A DNA stretch of 64,000 bases, from positions 136,255-200,254 of the forward strand of contig JAPPJY010000088.1 of assembly GCA_028874335.1 (NCBI GenBank), in the 5' to 3' direction. The notes under the pieces were generated by a model that saw only the letters and a program-made list of their open reading frames with translations, searched no databases and was not told the DNA's origin. Shown in pieces: positions 24,151 through 31,598 of this stretch. Positions within the stretch are counted from its first letter, which is position 1. Each line of letters begins with the position of its first letter. Made by a program: the position numbers and the translations under genes. This stretch comes from Gemmatimonadota bacterium (lineage in GTDB: Bacteria; Latescibacterota; UBA2968; GCA-2709665).

Positions 24151-24873
24151 GTGAAGGTCGTAATATATGGCGGCAACGGCATGCTGGGGCCGCATGTCGT
24201 AAAGGCGCTTGAAGGGCGCGTGACCCTTCGGATTACGGATCTGGAGCCATTTGAATCGTGCCACGAGATGATGCCCGTGGACGTGGCGGATCCGGAGGCC
24301 GTCATGCGCGCGGCGGAAGGGATGGACGCGATCATCAACCTGTCGGTTCTGCGGCCGCATCGAAAAACCGCGTTCGACGTGAATACCCTGGGATGCTATA
24401 ACGTGATGCACGCGGCCGTGAAAAACGGGATCCGGCGCGTCATCAACACGGGGCCGCACTTTACCGTGCAGGGCGAATCCTACGTGGACTGGGATTATCA
24501 CATCGGTCCGGATGTGCCCCCCAGGCCGGGAACGAACCTGTATGCGCTTTCAAAGGGGTTGGGCCAGGAAATCTGCCGAATATTCACGTCGAATTTCGAC
24601 GTGCACGTGCTGTGTTACCTGTTCTGGAGTTTTCGCGGTCACGAGCCGTCCTCTCAACCGGTTCATGACCGGTCATTCATGGTGACGTGGCGGGATGCGG
24701 CCGACGCGTTCCTCCCCGGACTGGAAATCCCGCTGGATCGTCTGCATTCAAGATGCGAGGTATTCGATATTCTCGGCGACCGGCCGCACGGGCACTTTAC
24801 GAACGCGAAGGCCAGGCGGATCCTGGGGTGGAAGCCGAGGGACGGGCTGGAATACACGTACCTGAAAACATAG
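24151..24873 (+). CDS. NAD-dependent epimerase/dehydratase-like SDR, tandem copy 2
   Basis: Second member of the tandem array, 240 residues, same GxxGxxG loop and YALSK catalytic pair as copy 1. By alignment with its neighbours the start is GTG 24151, preceded by GGAG at 24141-24144; a longer frame to 24112 is open but not homologous. The 99 bp spacer before it (GGGAATCCGCGGGCCGGCGC and following) is repeated before copy 3, showing that gene plus spacer was the unit of duplication. Most differences from copy 1 lie in the middle and the C-terminal domain, which lines the substrate pocket, so paralogues may differ in substrate. Confidence 0.83.
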   Translation: MKVVIYGGNGMLGPHVVKALEGRVTLRITDLEPFESCHEMMPVDVADPEAVMRAAEGMDAIINLSVLRPHRKTAFDVNTLGCYNVMHAAVKNGIRRVINTGPHFTVQGESYVDWDYHIGPDVPPRPGTNLYALSKGLGQEICRIFTSNFDVHVLCYLFWSFRGHEPSSQPVHDRSFMVTWRDAADAFLPGLEIPLDRLHSRCEVFDILGDRPHGHFTNAKARRILGWKPRDGLEYTYLKT

Positions 24874-24973
24874 CCAGCCGGGAATCCGCGGACCGGCGCC
24901 GATACATCATACGGCGCGGCGCGAGCGGCCTGGACGTTCGGACATCGAGGTATGCACACGATTGGAGATGGTA

Positions 24974-25696
24974 ATGAAGGTCGTGATTTATGGCGGCAAC
25001 GGGATGCTGGGGCCGCATGTCGTCAAGGCCCTGGAGGAACACGTTTCGCTTCGGATAACGGATCTGGAACCGTTTGAGACGCCCCATGAGATGATCCCCG
25101 TGGACGTCGCGGACCCGGATGCCGTCATGCGCACGGCCGAGGGAATGGATGCAATCGTCAACCTGTCCGTGCTGCGTCCGCATCGAAAGGTCGCATTCGA
25201 CGTGAATATCGTCGGCTGTTACAACATCATGAGGGCCGCGGTCAAACACGGGATCCGGCGCGTCATCAATACGGGTCCGCATTTCACCGTACAGGGCCCA
25301 CCCTATGAGGCGTGGGACTACGGGATCGGTCCCGACGTGCCGCCGAAGCCCGGTACGAACCTGTATTCGCTTTCCAAGGGTCTGGGACAGGAAATCTGTC
25401 GGATCTTTACCGAGCATTGTGACGTTTACGTGCTGTGTTACCTGTTCTACATCTTCAGAGATCACGACGCGTCTGCCGAGCCGGTTCGGGACTGGCCGTT
25501 TCTGGTGTCGTGGCGGGACGCGGCAGCCGCTTTCGTTCCGGGGCTGGCCATTGATCTGGACCGGTTGCCTTCGCGGTGCGAGGTCTTCAACATTTTCGGT
25601 GATCGCCCCCACGGGCAGTTCTCGAACGAGAAAGCGAAGCGGATTCTCGGGTGGCAGCCCGTAGATGGTCTGGAATATACGTATTTGAAGGAATAG
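24974..25696 (+). CDS. NAD-dependent epimerase/dehydratase-like SDR, tandem copy 3
   Basis: Third and most diverged member of the array, again 240 residues. The cofactor loop IYGGNGMLG and YSLSKGLGQEI are intact; changes cluster around residues 105-120 and 155-180. GGAG lies 9 bases before ATG 24974. It is followed after 37 bases by gcvPA. Whether the SDR array and the glycine cleavage genes are functionally linked is unclear: they are co-directional and tightly spaced, but gcvPA has its own ribosome-binding site. Confidence 0.83.
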   Translation: MKVVIYGGNGMLGPHVVKALEEHVSLRITDLEPFETPHEMIPVDVADPDAVMRTAEGMDAIVNLSVLRPHRKVAFDVNIVGCYNIMRAAVKHGIRRVINTGPHFTVQGPPYEAWDYGIGPDVPPKPGTNLYSLSKGLGQEICRIFTEHCDVYVLCYLFYIFRDHDASAEPVRDWPFLVSWRDAAAAFVPGLAIDLDRLPSRCEVFNIFGDRPHGQFSNEKAKRILGWQPVDGLEYTYLKE

Positions 25697-25733
25697 GGAT
25701 TTCTGCACCGATTCAATACGCGAGGTCGTGTTT

Positions 25734-27071
25734 GTGAATTATACACCGCACACGGATCAGGACATTCGAACGATGCTGGACACGATCGGCGTCGATTCAA
25801 CCGATGCGCTCTTCGATCCCGTCCCCGCGTCTCTGCGGCTGGCCTCCCTTGATCTGCCTGCCGGGATCAGTGAGATGGAGGCGTTGGGACTGATCGAGGA
25901 ACTCGGCCGTTCGGCGCGGGCGCAGGCCCCCGTGCTGTCATTCACGGGCGGCGGCGCCTACGAGCACTTCACGCCAAGCGTCGTTGATGCGATGATTTCC
26001 CGCAGTGAGTTCTATACGGCATATACGCCGTATCAGCCGGAAGTGAGCCAGGGAACGCTGCGGGCGATTTTCGAGTTCCAGACCATGGTATGTGAGTTGA
26101 CCGGTATGGAGGTGGCCAATGCCTCCATGTACGACGGCGCGTCAGCCCTGGCGGAAGCGGTGATGATGGCGGTCCGGATCAATGACGGTACGCGCGTAAT
26201 GCTGCCGCGCAGCCTGCACCCGTTCTACCGTCGGGTTGTCGAGACCTATGTTCGGGGAATCGGGCTGGAAGTGGTGGAAATTCCCTGGTCGGTTGCCGGG
26301 ACGATCGATATGGCACGGGTCGAGGCAGAGTTGAGTGACGATACCGCCGCGGTCGTGGTGCAGAATCCGAATTTCCTGGGTGTGCTGGAACCCCTTGACG
26401 CACTGGGCAGCCTGTTGCGGAACCACCGGTCGGCCTTTGTCGCGTCGGTGAATCCCATCTCACTTGGGGTGATCCGGCCGCCGGGTGACTTCGGAGCGGA
26501 CATTGTGGTTGCCGACGGTCAGCCGTTGGGCCTGCCGTTGTCCTTTGGCGGCCCATACGTGGGCATGTTTGCCACGCGCGAACAGCATGTTCGACGAATG
26601 CCCGGGCGGGTGGTCGGACAGACCACCGACGTGGACGGGAAGCGCGGGTTTGTGATGACGCTCCAGACACGCGAACAGCATATTCGTCGGGAACGCGCAA
26701 CCTCGAACATCTGCACGAATCAGACGCTGTGCGCGACAGCGGCGACCGTCTATCTGGCGTCGCTTGGGCCGAACGGCCTGCGTGAAGTCGGCATGTTGAA
26801 CTGGAACCGGAGCCACGAAGCAGCGTCCGCGCTGTGCGGGATCGACGGGATTTCCCTGAAGTTTTCCGGCGCGTCGTTCAACGAGTTCGTGGTTGAAACG
26901 CCCCGCCCCGCGCGTGAAGCGCTCGAAGCGTTGCGGCGAAAGGGCATCGCGGGCGGAATAGACCTGGGGCGCTTCTATCCGGAATTGGACCGGTGTGTCC
27001 TGACCTGCGTGACGGAAACGAAGACCGGTTCGGACGTGGCGCGCCTGGTTGACGCCTGGAGAGACGTTTAA
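25734..27071 (+). CDS. gcvPA: Glycine dehydrogenase (decarboxylating) subunit 1
   Basis: N-terminal half of the split P-protein of the glycine cleavage system, which decarboxylates glycine and passes the aminomethyl group to lipoyl-GcvH. 445 residues, the usual length. Family segments are YTPHTDQDIRTML at the start, FTGGGAYEHFTPSVVD, SEFYTAYTPYQPEVSQGTLR and MYDGASALAEA. GTG 25734 is preferred over GTG 25728 because GAGG lies 8 bases before it. Its stop codon TAA (27069-27071) falls inside the left end of MITE-like copy 4, which separates it from gcvPB. gcvT, gcvH and lpd are not in the window. Confidence 0.93.
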   Translation: MNYTPHTDQDIRTMLDTIGVDSTDALFDPVPASLRLASLDLPAGISEMEALGLIEELGRSARAQAPVLSFTGGGAYEHFTPSVVDAMISRSEFYTAYTPYQPEVSQGTLRAIFEFQTMVCELTGMEVANASMYDGASALAEAVMMAVRINDGTRVMLPRSLHPFYRRVVETYVRGIGLEVVEIPWSVAGTIDMARVEAELSDDTAAVVVQNPNFLGVLEPLDALGSLLRNHRSAFVASVNPISLGVIRPPGDFGADIVVADGQPLGLPLSFGGPYVGMFATREQHVRRMPGRVVGQTTDVDGKRGFVMTLQTREQHIRRERATSNICTNQTLCATAATVYLASLGPNGLREVGMLNWNRSHEAASALCGIDGISLKFSGASFNEFVVETPRPAREALEALRRKGIAGGIDLGRFYPELDRCVLTCVTETKTGSDVARLVDAWRDV

Positions 27072-27265
27072 CCTCAGGTCCGCAAAAGCCGCAACGCGGC
27101 ACCGCGACGAAACCCATCGAAACAGGCCGGAATGGTCGTCATAAAGGACATTTTTTCAGTTCACGTACAGTGCCCCGGTGTATCCTGGTAATCAGCAGTC
27201 TAATCGCCTTTTTAACTGACACATATTCGAATTAACGTCATCTAAAAATGAGGAATCAAGGTTAA
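27068..27265 (+). mobile_element. MITE-like element, family A, copy 4, between gcvPA and gcvPB
   Basis: 198 bp bounded by TTAACC and GGTTAA; the outer 17 bases of the two ends (TTAACCTCAGGTCCGCA and, reversed, TTAACCTTGATTCCTCA) agree at 12 positions. It starts within the gcvPA stop codon and its last base is the A of the gcvPB ATG, with AAGG of the element in place as a ribosome-binding site. Confidence 0.8.
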
Positions 27266-28716
27266 TGGACAGGGACCTGCTGATTTTCGAAAGGGGCGGT
27301 CGCGGGCGCCGGTGCGCGGGGTTTCCTGACGCAGGCGACGCGGTTGTACCCGTACCAGACGGGATGTATCGGAATGACGCGCCCGCGCTGCCGGAAGTCA
27401 GCGAGTTGGAACTGGTGCGCCATTACGTGAATCTCTCGTCCATGAATTTCAGTATCGAGACGGCGTTCTACCCGCTGGGATCCTGCACCATGAAGTACAA
27501 TCCCAAAATACATGAGCGCGTCGCTCGCCTGCCCGATTTCGCGGGGTTGCATCCATTTGCGGACGAGGAGGCGTCGCAGGCTGCATTGCGCGTTCTGTGG
27601 GAGATGGACGGGATATTGACGGCCGTAACCGGAATGGACGGGTTTACGTTTCAACCGGCCGCCGGCGCGCAGGGAGAATTCGTGGGCATTTCACTGATTG
27701 CGGCGTACCATCGTGAGAGACAGGACGACAGGCAGGTTGTGCTGATTCCGGATTCGGCGCACGGAACAAACCCCGCGACGGCGGCGATGTGCGGCTATCG
27801 GGTGGAGACGTTGAAATCTACCGGCCGCGGAACCGTGGACGTCGCGGACCTGAAGGCCAAGATGAACGACCGGGTCGCGGGATTGATGCTGACAAATCCG
27901 AACACCTTCGGCGTGTTCGAGGACGAAATCCTGGACATCCAGCAGGTGGTCCACGACGGCGGAGGCCTGCTCTATTACGATGGTGCGAATCTGAACGCAT
28001 TCCTGGGACAATGCAGGCCTGGTGATATGGGCTTTGACGTTGTCCACATCAACCTGCACAAGACCTTCACGACCCCGCACGGCGGCGGCGGTCCCGGTTC
28101 AGGACCCGTCGGGGTGAAAGACGCGTTGTTGCCTTACCTGCCGGTCCCCGTCGTCACGAAAACAGGCGACCGCTTCGGACTGGACTACGACCGCCCGCGA
28201 ACGATCGGAAAGGTCAGTACGTTTTTCGGGAATTTCGGGATGGTGATTCGCGCCTACGTCTATGCCAGAATGCTGGGTGCGGAAGGGATGCGGCGCACCA
28301 GCGAGATGGCCGTACTGAATGCGAATTACATCGCCAGCCGGCTGGATGGGCACTACGACCGCCCTAAGTCCGCGCAGCCCATGCACGAAATGGTGTTCTC
28401 GGCGTCGCGACAAAAAAAGTCCAGCGGTGTTAGCGCGCTGGATATCGCGAAGAGGCTTATCGACTACGGCCATCATCCGCCCACCATCTATTTTCCGCTG
28501 CCCAGGGTGGCGCCGGAAGCGATGCTGATCGAGCCCACGGAGACGGAAAGTCTGGAACAGCTTGACGAGTTCATCGAATCCATGATCTGGATTGCATGCG
28601 AGGCGGAGGAAAATCCAGACTTGCTTCACGATGCGCCGCACCACACGCCTGTACGCCGGCTGGACGAAGCGACGGCGGCGCGGAAACCCGTGCTGCGATC
28701 GACAGGGCGCGAATAG
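27265..28716 (+). CDS. gcvPB: Glycine dehydrogenase (decarboxylating) subunit 2
   Basis: C-terminal, PLP-binding half of the split P-protein. 483 residues, normal. LLIFERGGRGRR at the N terminus corresponds to the conserved start of the family, FYPLGSCTMKYNPK and SAHGTNPATAAMCGY are hallmark segments, and the PLP lysine is K266 in NLHKTFTTPHGGGGPG. Translation starts at ATG 27265, whose A is the last base of the MITE-like element; only AAGG four bases upstream serves as a Shine-Dalgarno. A perfect terminator hairpin follows at 28738-28783. With gcvPA it forms the active heterotetramer. Confidence 0.95.
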   Translation: MDRDLLIFERGGRGRRCAGFPDAGDAVVPVPDGMYRNDAPALPEVSELELVRHYVNLSSMNFSIETAFYPLGSCTMKYNPKIHERVARLPDFAGLHPFADEEASQAALRVLWEMDGILTAVTGMDGFTFQPAAGAQGEFVGISLIAAYHRERQDDRQVVLIPDSAHGTNPATAAMCGYRVETLKSTGRGTVDVADLKAKMNDRVAGLMLTNPNTFGVFEDEILDIQQVVHDGGGLLYYDGANLNAFLGQCRPGDMGFDVVHINLHKTFTTPHGGGGPGSGPVGVKDALLPYLPVPVVTKTGDRFGLDYDRPRTIGKVSTFFGNFGMVIRAYVYARMLGAEGMRRTSEMAVLNANYIASRLDGHYDRPKSAQPMHEMVFSASRQKKSSGVSALDIAKRLIDYGHHPPTIYFPLPRVAPEAMLIEPTETESLEQLDEFIESMIWIACEAEENPDLLHDAPHHTPVRRLDEATAARKPVLRSTGRE

Positions 28717-28737
28717 CGGGTCTGACAGGTTCACGCC

Positions 28738-28783
28738 AGACGAAGAACGGGCCGCGATATTCATCGCGGCCCGTTCTTCGTCT
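28738..28783. terminator. Bidirectional hairpin terminator between gcvPB and the VOC gene
   Basis: A perfect 21 bp stem (arms 28738-28758 and 28763-28783; core GAAGAACGGGCCGCGAT) with the loop ATTC. It lies between convergent genes and can serve both. No long T-run follows on either strand. Confidence 0.75.
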
Positions 28784-28798
28784 CGACTCAATGACGGT

Positions 28799-29233
28799 TC
28801 AATCTTCGCGATTTGCCGCTCGACACGTGATTTCAATCAGGTTGCCGTCAGGATCATGGAGAAATACGAAGCGGCTCCCGTCGTGCGGTCTGATACCCGG
28901 GCCGCCGACGACATGTACCCACCCGCCATCCAGAGACTTGACGACGCGGTCAAAGTCGGGGACTTCGAACGCGATATGTCGCCTGGACGGATCGCGGTGT
29001 TCTTTCGCCACCAGCAGGTGAATCTCCACGCTTCCGCATTGGTACCAGGCGCCTTCGAAATCGTAATCGGGCCGCGGTATTGGGCTCAATCCAAGGAATT
29101 TCTCATAGAAAGACCGGGACCGATCCAGATCGCGTGCAACCAGCGTGATGTGATGTACGCCCACAATTTCCAGCACGGGTGTGACGGCACCCCTGAGGGA
29201 AAATTCCGGGTTTTTGAGGGTGTCGTGTGCCAC
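28799..29233 (-). CDS. VOC-superfamily protein (glyoxalase-like)
   Basis: A 144-residue single-domain VOC protein. GVHHITLVARDLDRSRSFYE near residue 24 provides the first metal-ligand His, RRHIAFEVPDFDRVVK the central strand, and FLHDPDGNLIEITC near the end the ligand Glu. Unlike the VOC protein at 5.6 kb it keeps an early His, so a metal-dependent enzyme is likely. It ends 16 bases from the shared terminator and lies 5 bases downstream of the sigma-factor stop, so it is probably cotranscribed with the sigma factor. Substrate unknown. Confidence 0.85.
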   Translation of the reverse strand: MAHDTLKNPEFSLRGAVTPVLEIVGVHHITLVARDLDRSRSFYEKFLGLSPIPRPDYDFEGAWYQCGSVEIHLLVAKEHRDPSRRHIAFEVPDFDRVVKSLDGGWVHVVGGPGIRPHDGSRFVFLHDPDGNLIEITCRAANRED

Positions 29234-29238
29234 GGTTC

Positions 29239-30120
29239 TCAGTTCTCCGTGAGGTACGCCCGGATCTTTCGCACCCGCGACGGGTGTTTGAGCGCTGCAA
29301 GCGCCTTGTCCCGAATCTGCCGAACGCGCTCCTTTGTTAAACTGAGTTGATTGCCGATTTGTTCCAATGTCATGGAGTCTTCGCCGTTGATACCGAAGTA
29401 AAGCCGCAGGATTCGGGCCTCGCGGGAAGACAGGGAATCGAGCGCGGCCCGGACCTCGTCGGCCATCGCCTGTTCCATCACTTCGTTTTCGGGTGAGACC
29501 TGGTCCTTATCTTCAAGGACCTCGAGCAGAGACGAGTCCGGACCTTCCTCGAGCGGCATATCGAGAGACACGTGCCAACGCGACGCGTTCAGCAGGTCCT
29601 GCGCCTGCTTGGGCTGCATATCGGCCCGAACCGCGATCTCGTCGATACTTGGTTCCCTCCCGAGTTTCTGCTTGAGGTTTGAGGCAATGCGCTCCAGCCG
29701 GCACAGGTGTTTGATCTTGTTTACGGGCAGCCTGACCATTCGGGCTTTTTCCGCCAGCGAAGAGAGGATGCCCTGCCGGATCCACCAGACCGCATAGGTT
29801 GTAAATTTGACACCCACCGTTTCATCGTACCGCGTTGCCGCGCGAACCAGACCGAGATTGCCCTCGGCAATCAGATCTTCAAGGGGCAAACCCCGCCCCT
29901 GGTATTCCTTGGCGATCGTGATGACGAACCGCAGGTTGGATTCGACCATCTGTTCCAGGCTCTTGCGGTCTCCGGCTCTGATACGCTTGGCCAACGTCAC
30001 TTCCTGTTGCGGCGTAAGCAGATTGTTATATGCGATATCCTTGAGATAGAGTTCAAGCGCTGACCGCTTCTTTCCCCGTGACGAGATTCCGTTCTGCTGC
30101 CTCATTACCGTTGCAGGCAT
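29239..30120 (-). CDS. Sigma-70 family RNA polymerase sigma factor (primary or group 2 type)
   Basis: A 293-residue sigma factor with region 1.2 (ELYLKDIAYNNLLTPQQEV), region 2 (NLRFVITIAKEYQGRGLPLE then DLIAEGNLGL and FTTYAVWWIRQGI), region 3, and region 4 (LTLEQIG-like MTLEQIGNQLSLTKERVRQI). It lacks the long N-terminal region 1.1, as RpoS/SigA-like short forms do. ATG 30120 has GGGGGA upstream; residues beyond it in the longer frame (to 30246) are unlikely to be coding. The promoter is at 30577-30605, giving an unusually long leader of about 450 bases. It is probably a major sigma factor; whether it is the housekeeping one cannot be settled here. Confidence 0.92.
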   Translation of the reverse strand: MPATVMRQQNGISSRGKKRSALELYLKDIAYNNLLTPQQEVTLAKRIRAGDRKSLEQMVESNLRFVITIAKEYQGRGLPLEDLIAEGNLGLVRAATRYDETVGVKFTTYAVWWIRQGILSSLAEKARMVRLPVNKIKHLCRLERIASNLKQKLGREPSIDEIAVRADMQPKQAQDLLNASRWHVSLDMPLEEGPDSSLLEVLEDKDQVSPENEVMEQAMADEVRAALDSLSSREARILRLYFGINGEDSMTLEQIGNQLSLTKERVRQIRDKALAALKHPSRVRKIRAYLTEN

Positions 30121-30570
30121 TACTTTCCCCCAGACAATGGAAGGGTCGTCTGCGCGACGGTTCCCGGCCCGATGCAAGCAATCGGGAACAACCGGAGCTC
30201 GCGCGCGGACGGATCCCGTGCGCGCAGAATGCACGACCTGCGACACACGGGCTCGACAGAGTCGACCGTGAACGTGAATAACACAATTGGGGATTTTAAA
30301 ACAGCTTCTAAGGGAGAAGGGAAAATCGGAAAGTTCAACCCCTCCAGGGGTGAGGTGTTGAACTCGCGGGGAACTGAGGATGTATCCGGAAACCGATCAG
30401 GGGAACCGATTCCCGATGTTACGGCCCTCTCGGGTTCTGCAGCCCGGATGCTGTCCGGTCGGAGAGCCGTTACCTGCCGGAATCACCGTTTCAATGCCGA
30501 GGGGTGGCGGCTGAAACTGGTTTCGACTCCGAATTCAAATGAGACTACCTATTTACAGAAAGCCCTGTGA
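30121..30570 (-). promoter_or_regulatory. Long 5' leader of the sigma-factor gene
   Basis: About 450 bases between the predicted start of transcription and ATG 30120, with no credible gene on either strand. It contains a nested hairpin at 30333-30363 (outer GTTCAA/TTGAAC, inner perfect CCCCT-CC-AGGGG) and an 18-base remnant of MITE-like family B at 30293-30310. It may be a regulatory leader; no known riboswitch was recognised. Confidence 0.35.
30293..30310 (+). repeat. Remnant of MITE-like family B terminal repeat
   Basis: 18 bases, ATTTTAAAACAGCTTCTA, matching the right terminal repeat of the complete element (59571-59588) at 17 of 18 positions. A solo end inside the sigma-factor leader. 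Confidence 0.4.
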
Positions 30571-30576
30571 AATAAC

Positions 30577-30605
30577 AAGATAACATACGAATGGCGTTTT
30601 GTCAA
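30577..30605 (-). promoter_or_regulatory. Promoter upstream of the sigma-factor gene
   Basis: Minus strand TTGACA (30600-30605), 17 bp, TATCTT (30577-30582). It lies between the ferritin stop and the sigma-factor leader, both on the minus strand. Confidence 0.6.
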
Positions 30606-30696
30606 GTTACGATCATGATTTTTTCCCGTGAAACACCACAGGCGCCGGTTGGCGTAGACGTCAGTATGCGGTAACGGTTGTGCGGAGGCGAGGCCC

Positions 30697-31206
30697 CTAT
30701 TCATCCCCGTCCGGCTCCTGGTTTCGGGTCCCCAGGTCTCTGTCCAGAAGAAACAGGCCGTTGCCGTCGCTGCCGACCAGTTTGAGCTTGTTTACGATAT
30801 CGCTTGCCGTGGCCTCTTCTTCCACCTGTTCGGTCACGAACCACTGAAGGAAGGTGTTGGTCGCATGGTCACGTTCCTGGACGCTCAGGTCCACCAGGTC
30901 GTAAATCTGGGCGGTTACCGCCTTTTCGTGCCGATAGGCATCTTCGAACGCTGCCAAAGAATCGTCCCAATTACGTTTGGGTGCCGCAACGGTCGTCAGC
31001 ACCACGTCGCCTTCCCTGTCATTGATAAAGTCGTAAATCTTCATGGCGTGCATCAGTTCCTCCTGGGCCTGGGCGCGCATCCAGGAGGCGAAACCCGTCA
31101 GGTTCGTGGCATGAAAATAGGCCGACATCGAGAGATAGTAATACGAGGCGTACAGTTCTGAATTCAACTGCTGGTTCAAGGCAGCCTGTACGTTTTCCTT
31201 AATCAT
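30697..31206 (-). CDS. ftn: Ferritin (non-heme iron storage)
   Basis: A 169-residue FtnA-type bacterial ferritin, forming a 24-subunit shell that oxidises and stores iron. Di-iron ligands are visible: Glu in NSELYASYYYLSM (near residue 17), the E-x-x-H of EELMHAMKIYDF (near 50-53), and the later Glu/Gln in FVTEQVEEE. ATG 31206 follows AAGGAGG at 6 bases, so the first seven residues of the longer frame are discarded. Downstream of a perfect TATAAT promoter. The acidic tail (EPDGDE) is slightly longer than usual. No Fur-like box was identified with confidence. Confidence 0.93.
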   Translation of the reverse strand: MIKENVQAALNQQLNSELYASYYYLSMSAYFHATNLTGFASWMRAQAQEELMHAMKIYDFINDREGDVVLTTVAAPKRNWDDSLAAFEDAYRHEKAVTAQIYDLVDLSVQERDHATNTFLQWFVTEQVEEEATASDIVNKLKLVGSDGNGLFLLDRDLGTRNQEPDGDE

Positions 31207-31330
31207 CAACGTCCTCCTTGAGTACACGAGAGCAATTCAGACAGGATGTCAGTACGCCGAACCCGGGATGCGTCTCGCACGGAGAACCGGCGAGTTTCTT
31301 GCGCGATCCGGTGTCGGAAGCGGAATTCTA

Positions 31331-31358
31331 ATTATATCAAAAAGCGAAAAAAAAACAA
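31331..31358 (-). promoter_or_regulatory. Promoter for ferritin
   Basis: Minus strand TTGTTT (31353-31358), 16 bp T-rich spacer, TATAAT (31331-31336), giving a leader of about 115 bases. The rest of the 392 bp gap 31207-31598 shows nothing clear apart from a weak plus-strand TTGGCC/TATTTT pair near 31530. Confidence 0.65.
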
Positions 31359-31598
31359 GGGTTTCCTTTAACGCCCGCAACAGGAAAGACCATCCTGAAA
31401 ATGCGCAGAATGGCCTTCCGCGATGACGGGACTGTGTAGAGACGAGCCTTGCTAGAAGTCGGTCTTGAGGCCGCCGATCAGCCGGCGTGGGAGACCGGGG
31501 CGCACACCCGCCGGGCCCCGAAAAAAGGATTGGCCGCGATGCTTGAGGATTTCTATTTTACAAAGGTTAGTCGACGATTTCACGATTCAGGAGTCGCC

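Noticed and set aside
25697-25733. Glycine riboswitch before gcvPA
   Set aside because: Only 37 bases separate copy 3 of the SDR from gcvPA; too short, and no riboswitch core is visible.
8139-27265. Family A repeats as a CRISPR array
   Set aside because: Copies are ~195 bp, kilobases apart and in both orientations; no spacer pattern and no cas genes.
30172-30570. 132-codon plus-strand open frame in the sigma-factor leader
   Set aside because: No ribosome-binding site, no recognisable fold, runs through the family B remnant and hairpins, and faces the sigma-factor promoter.
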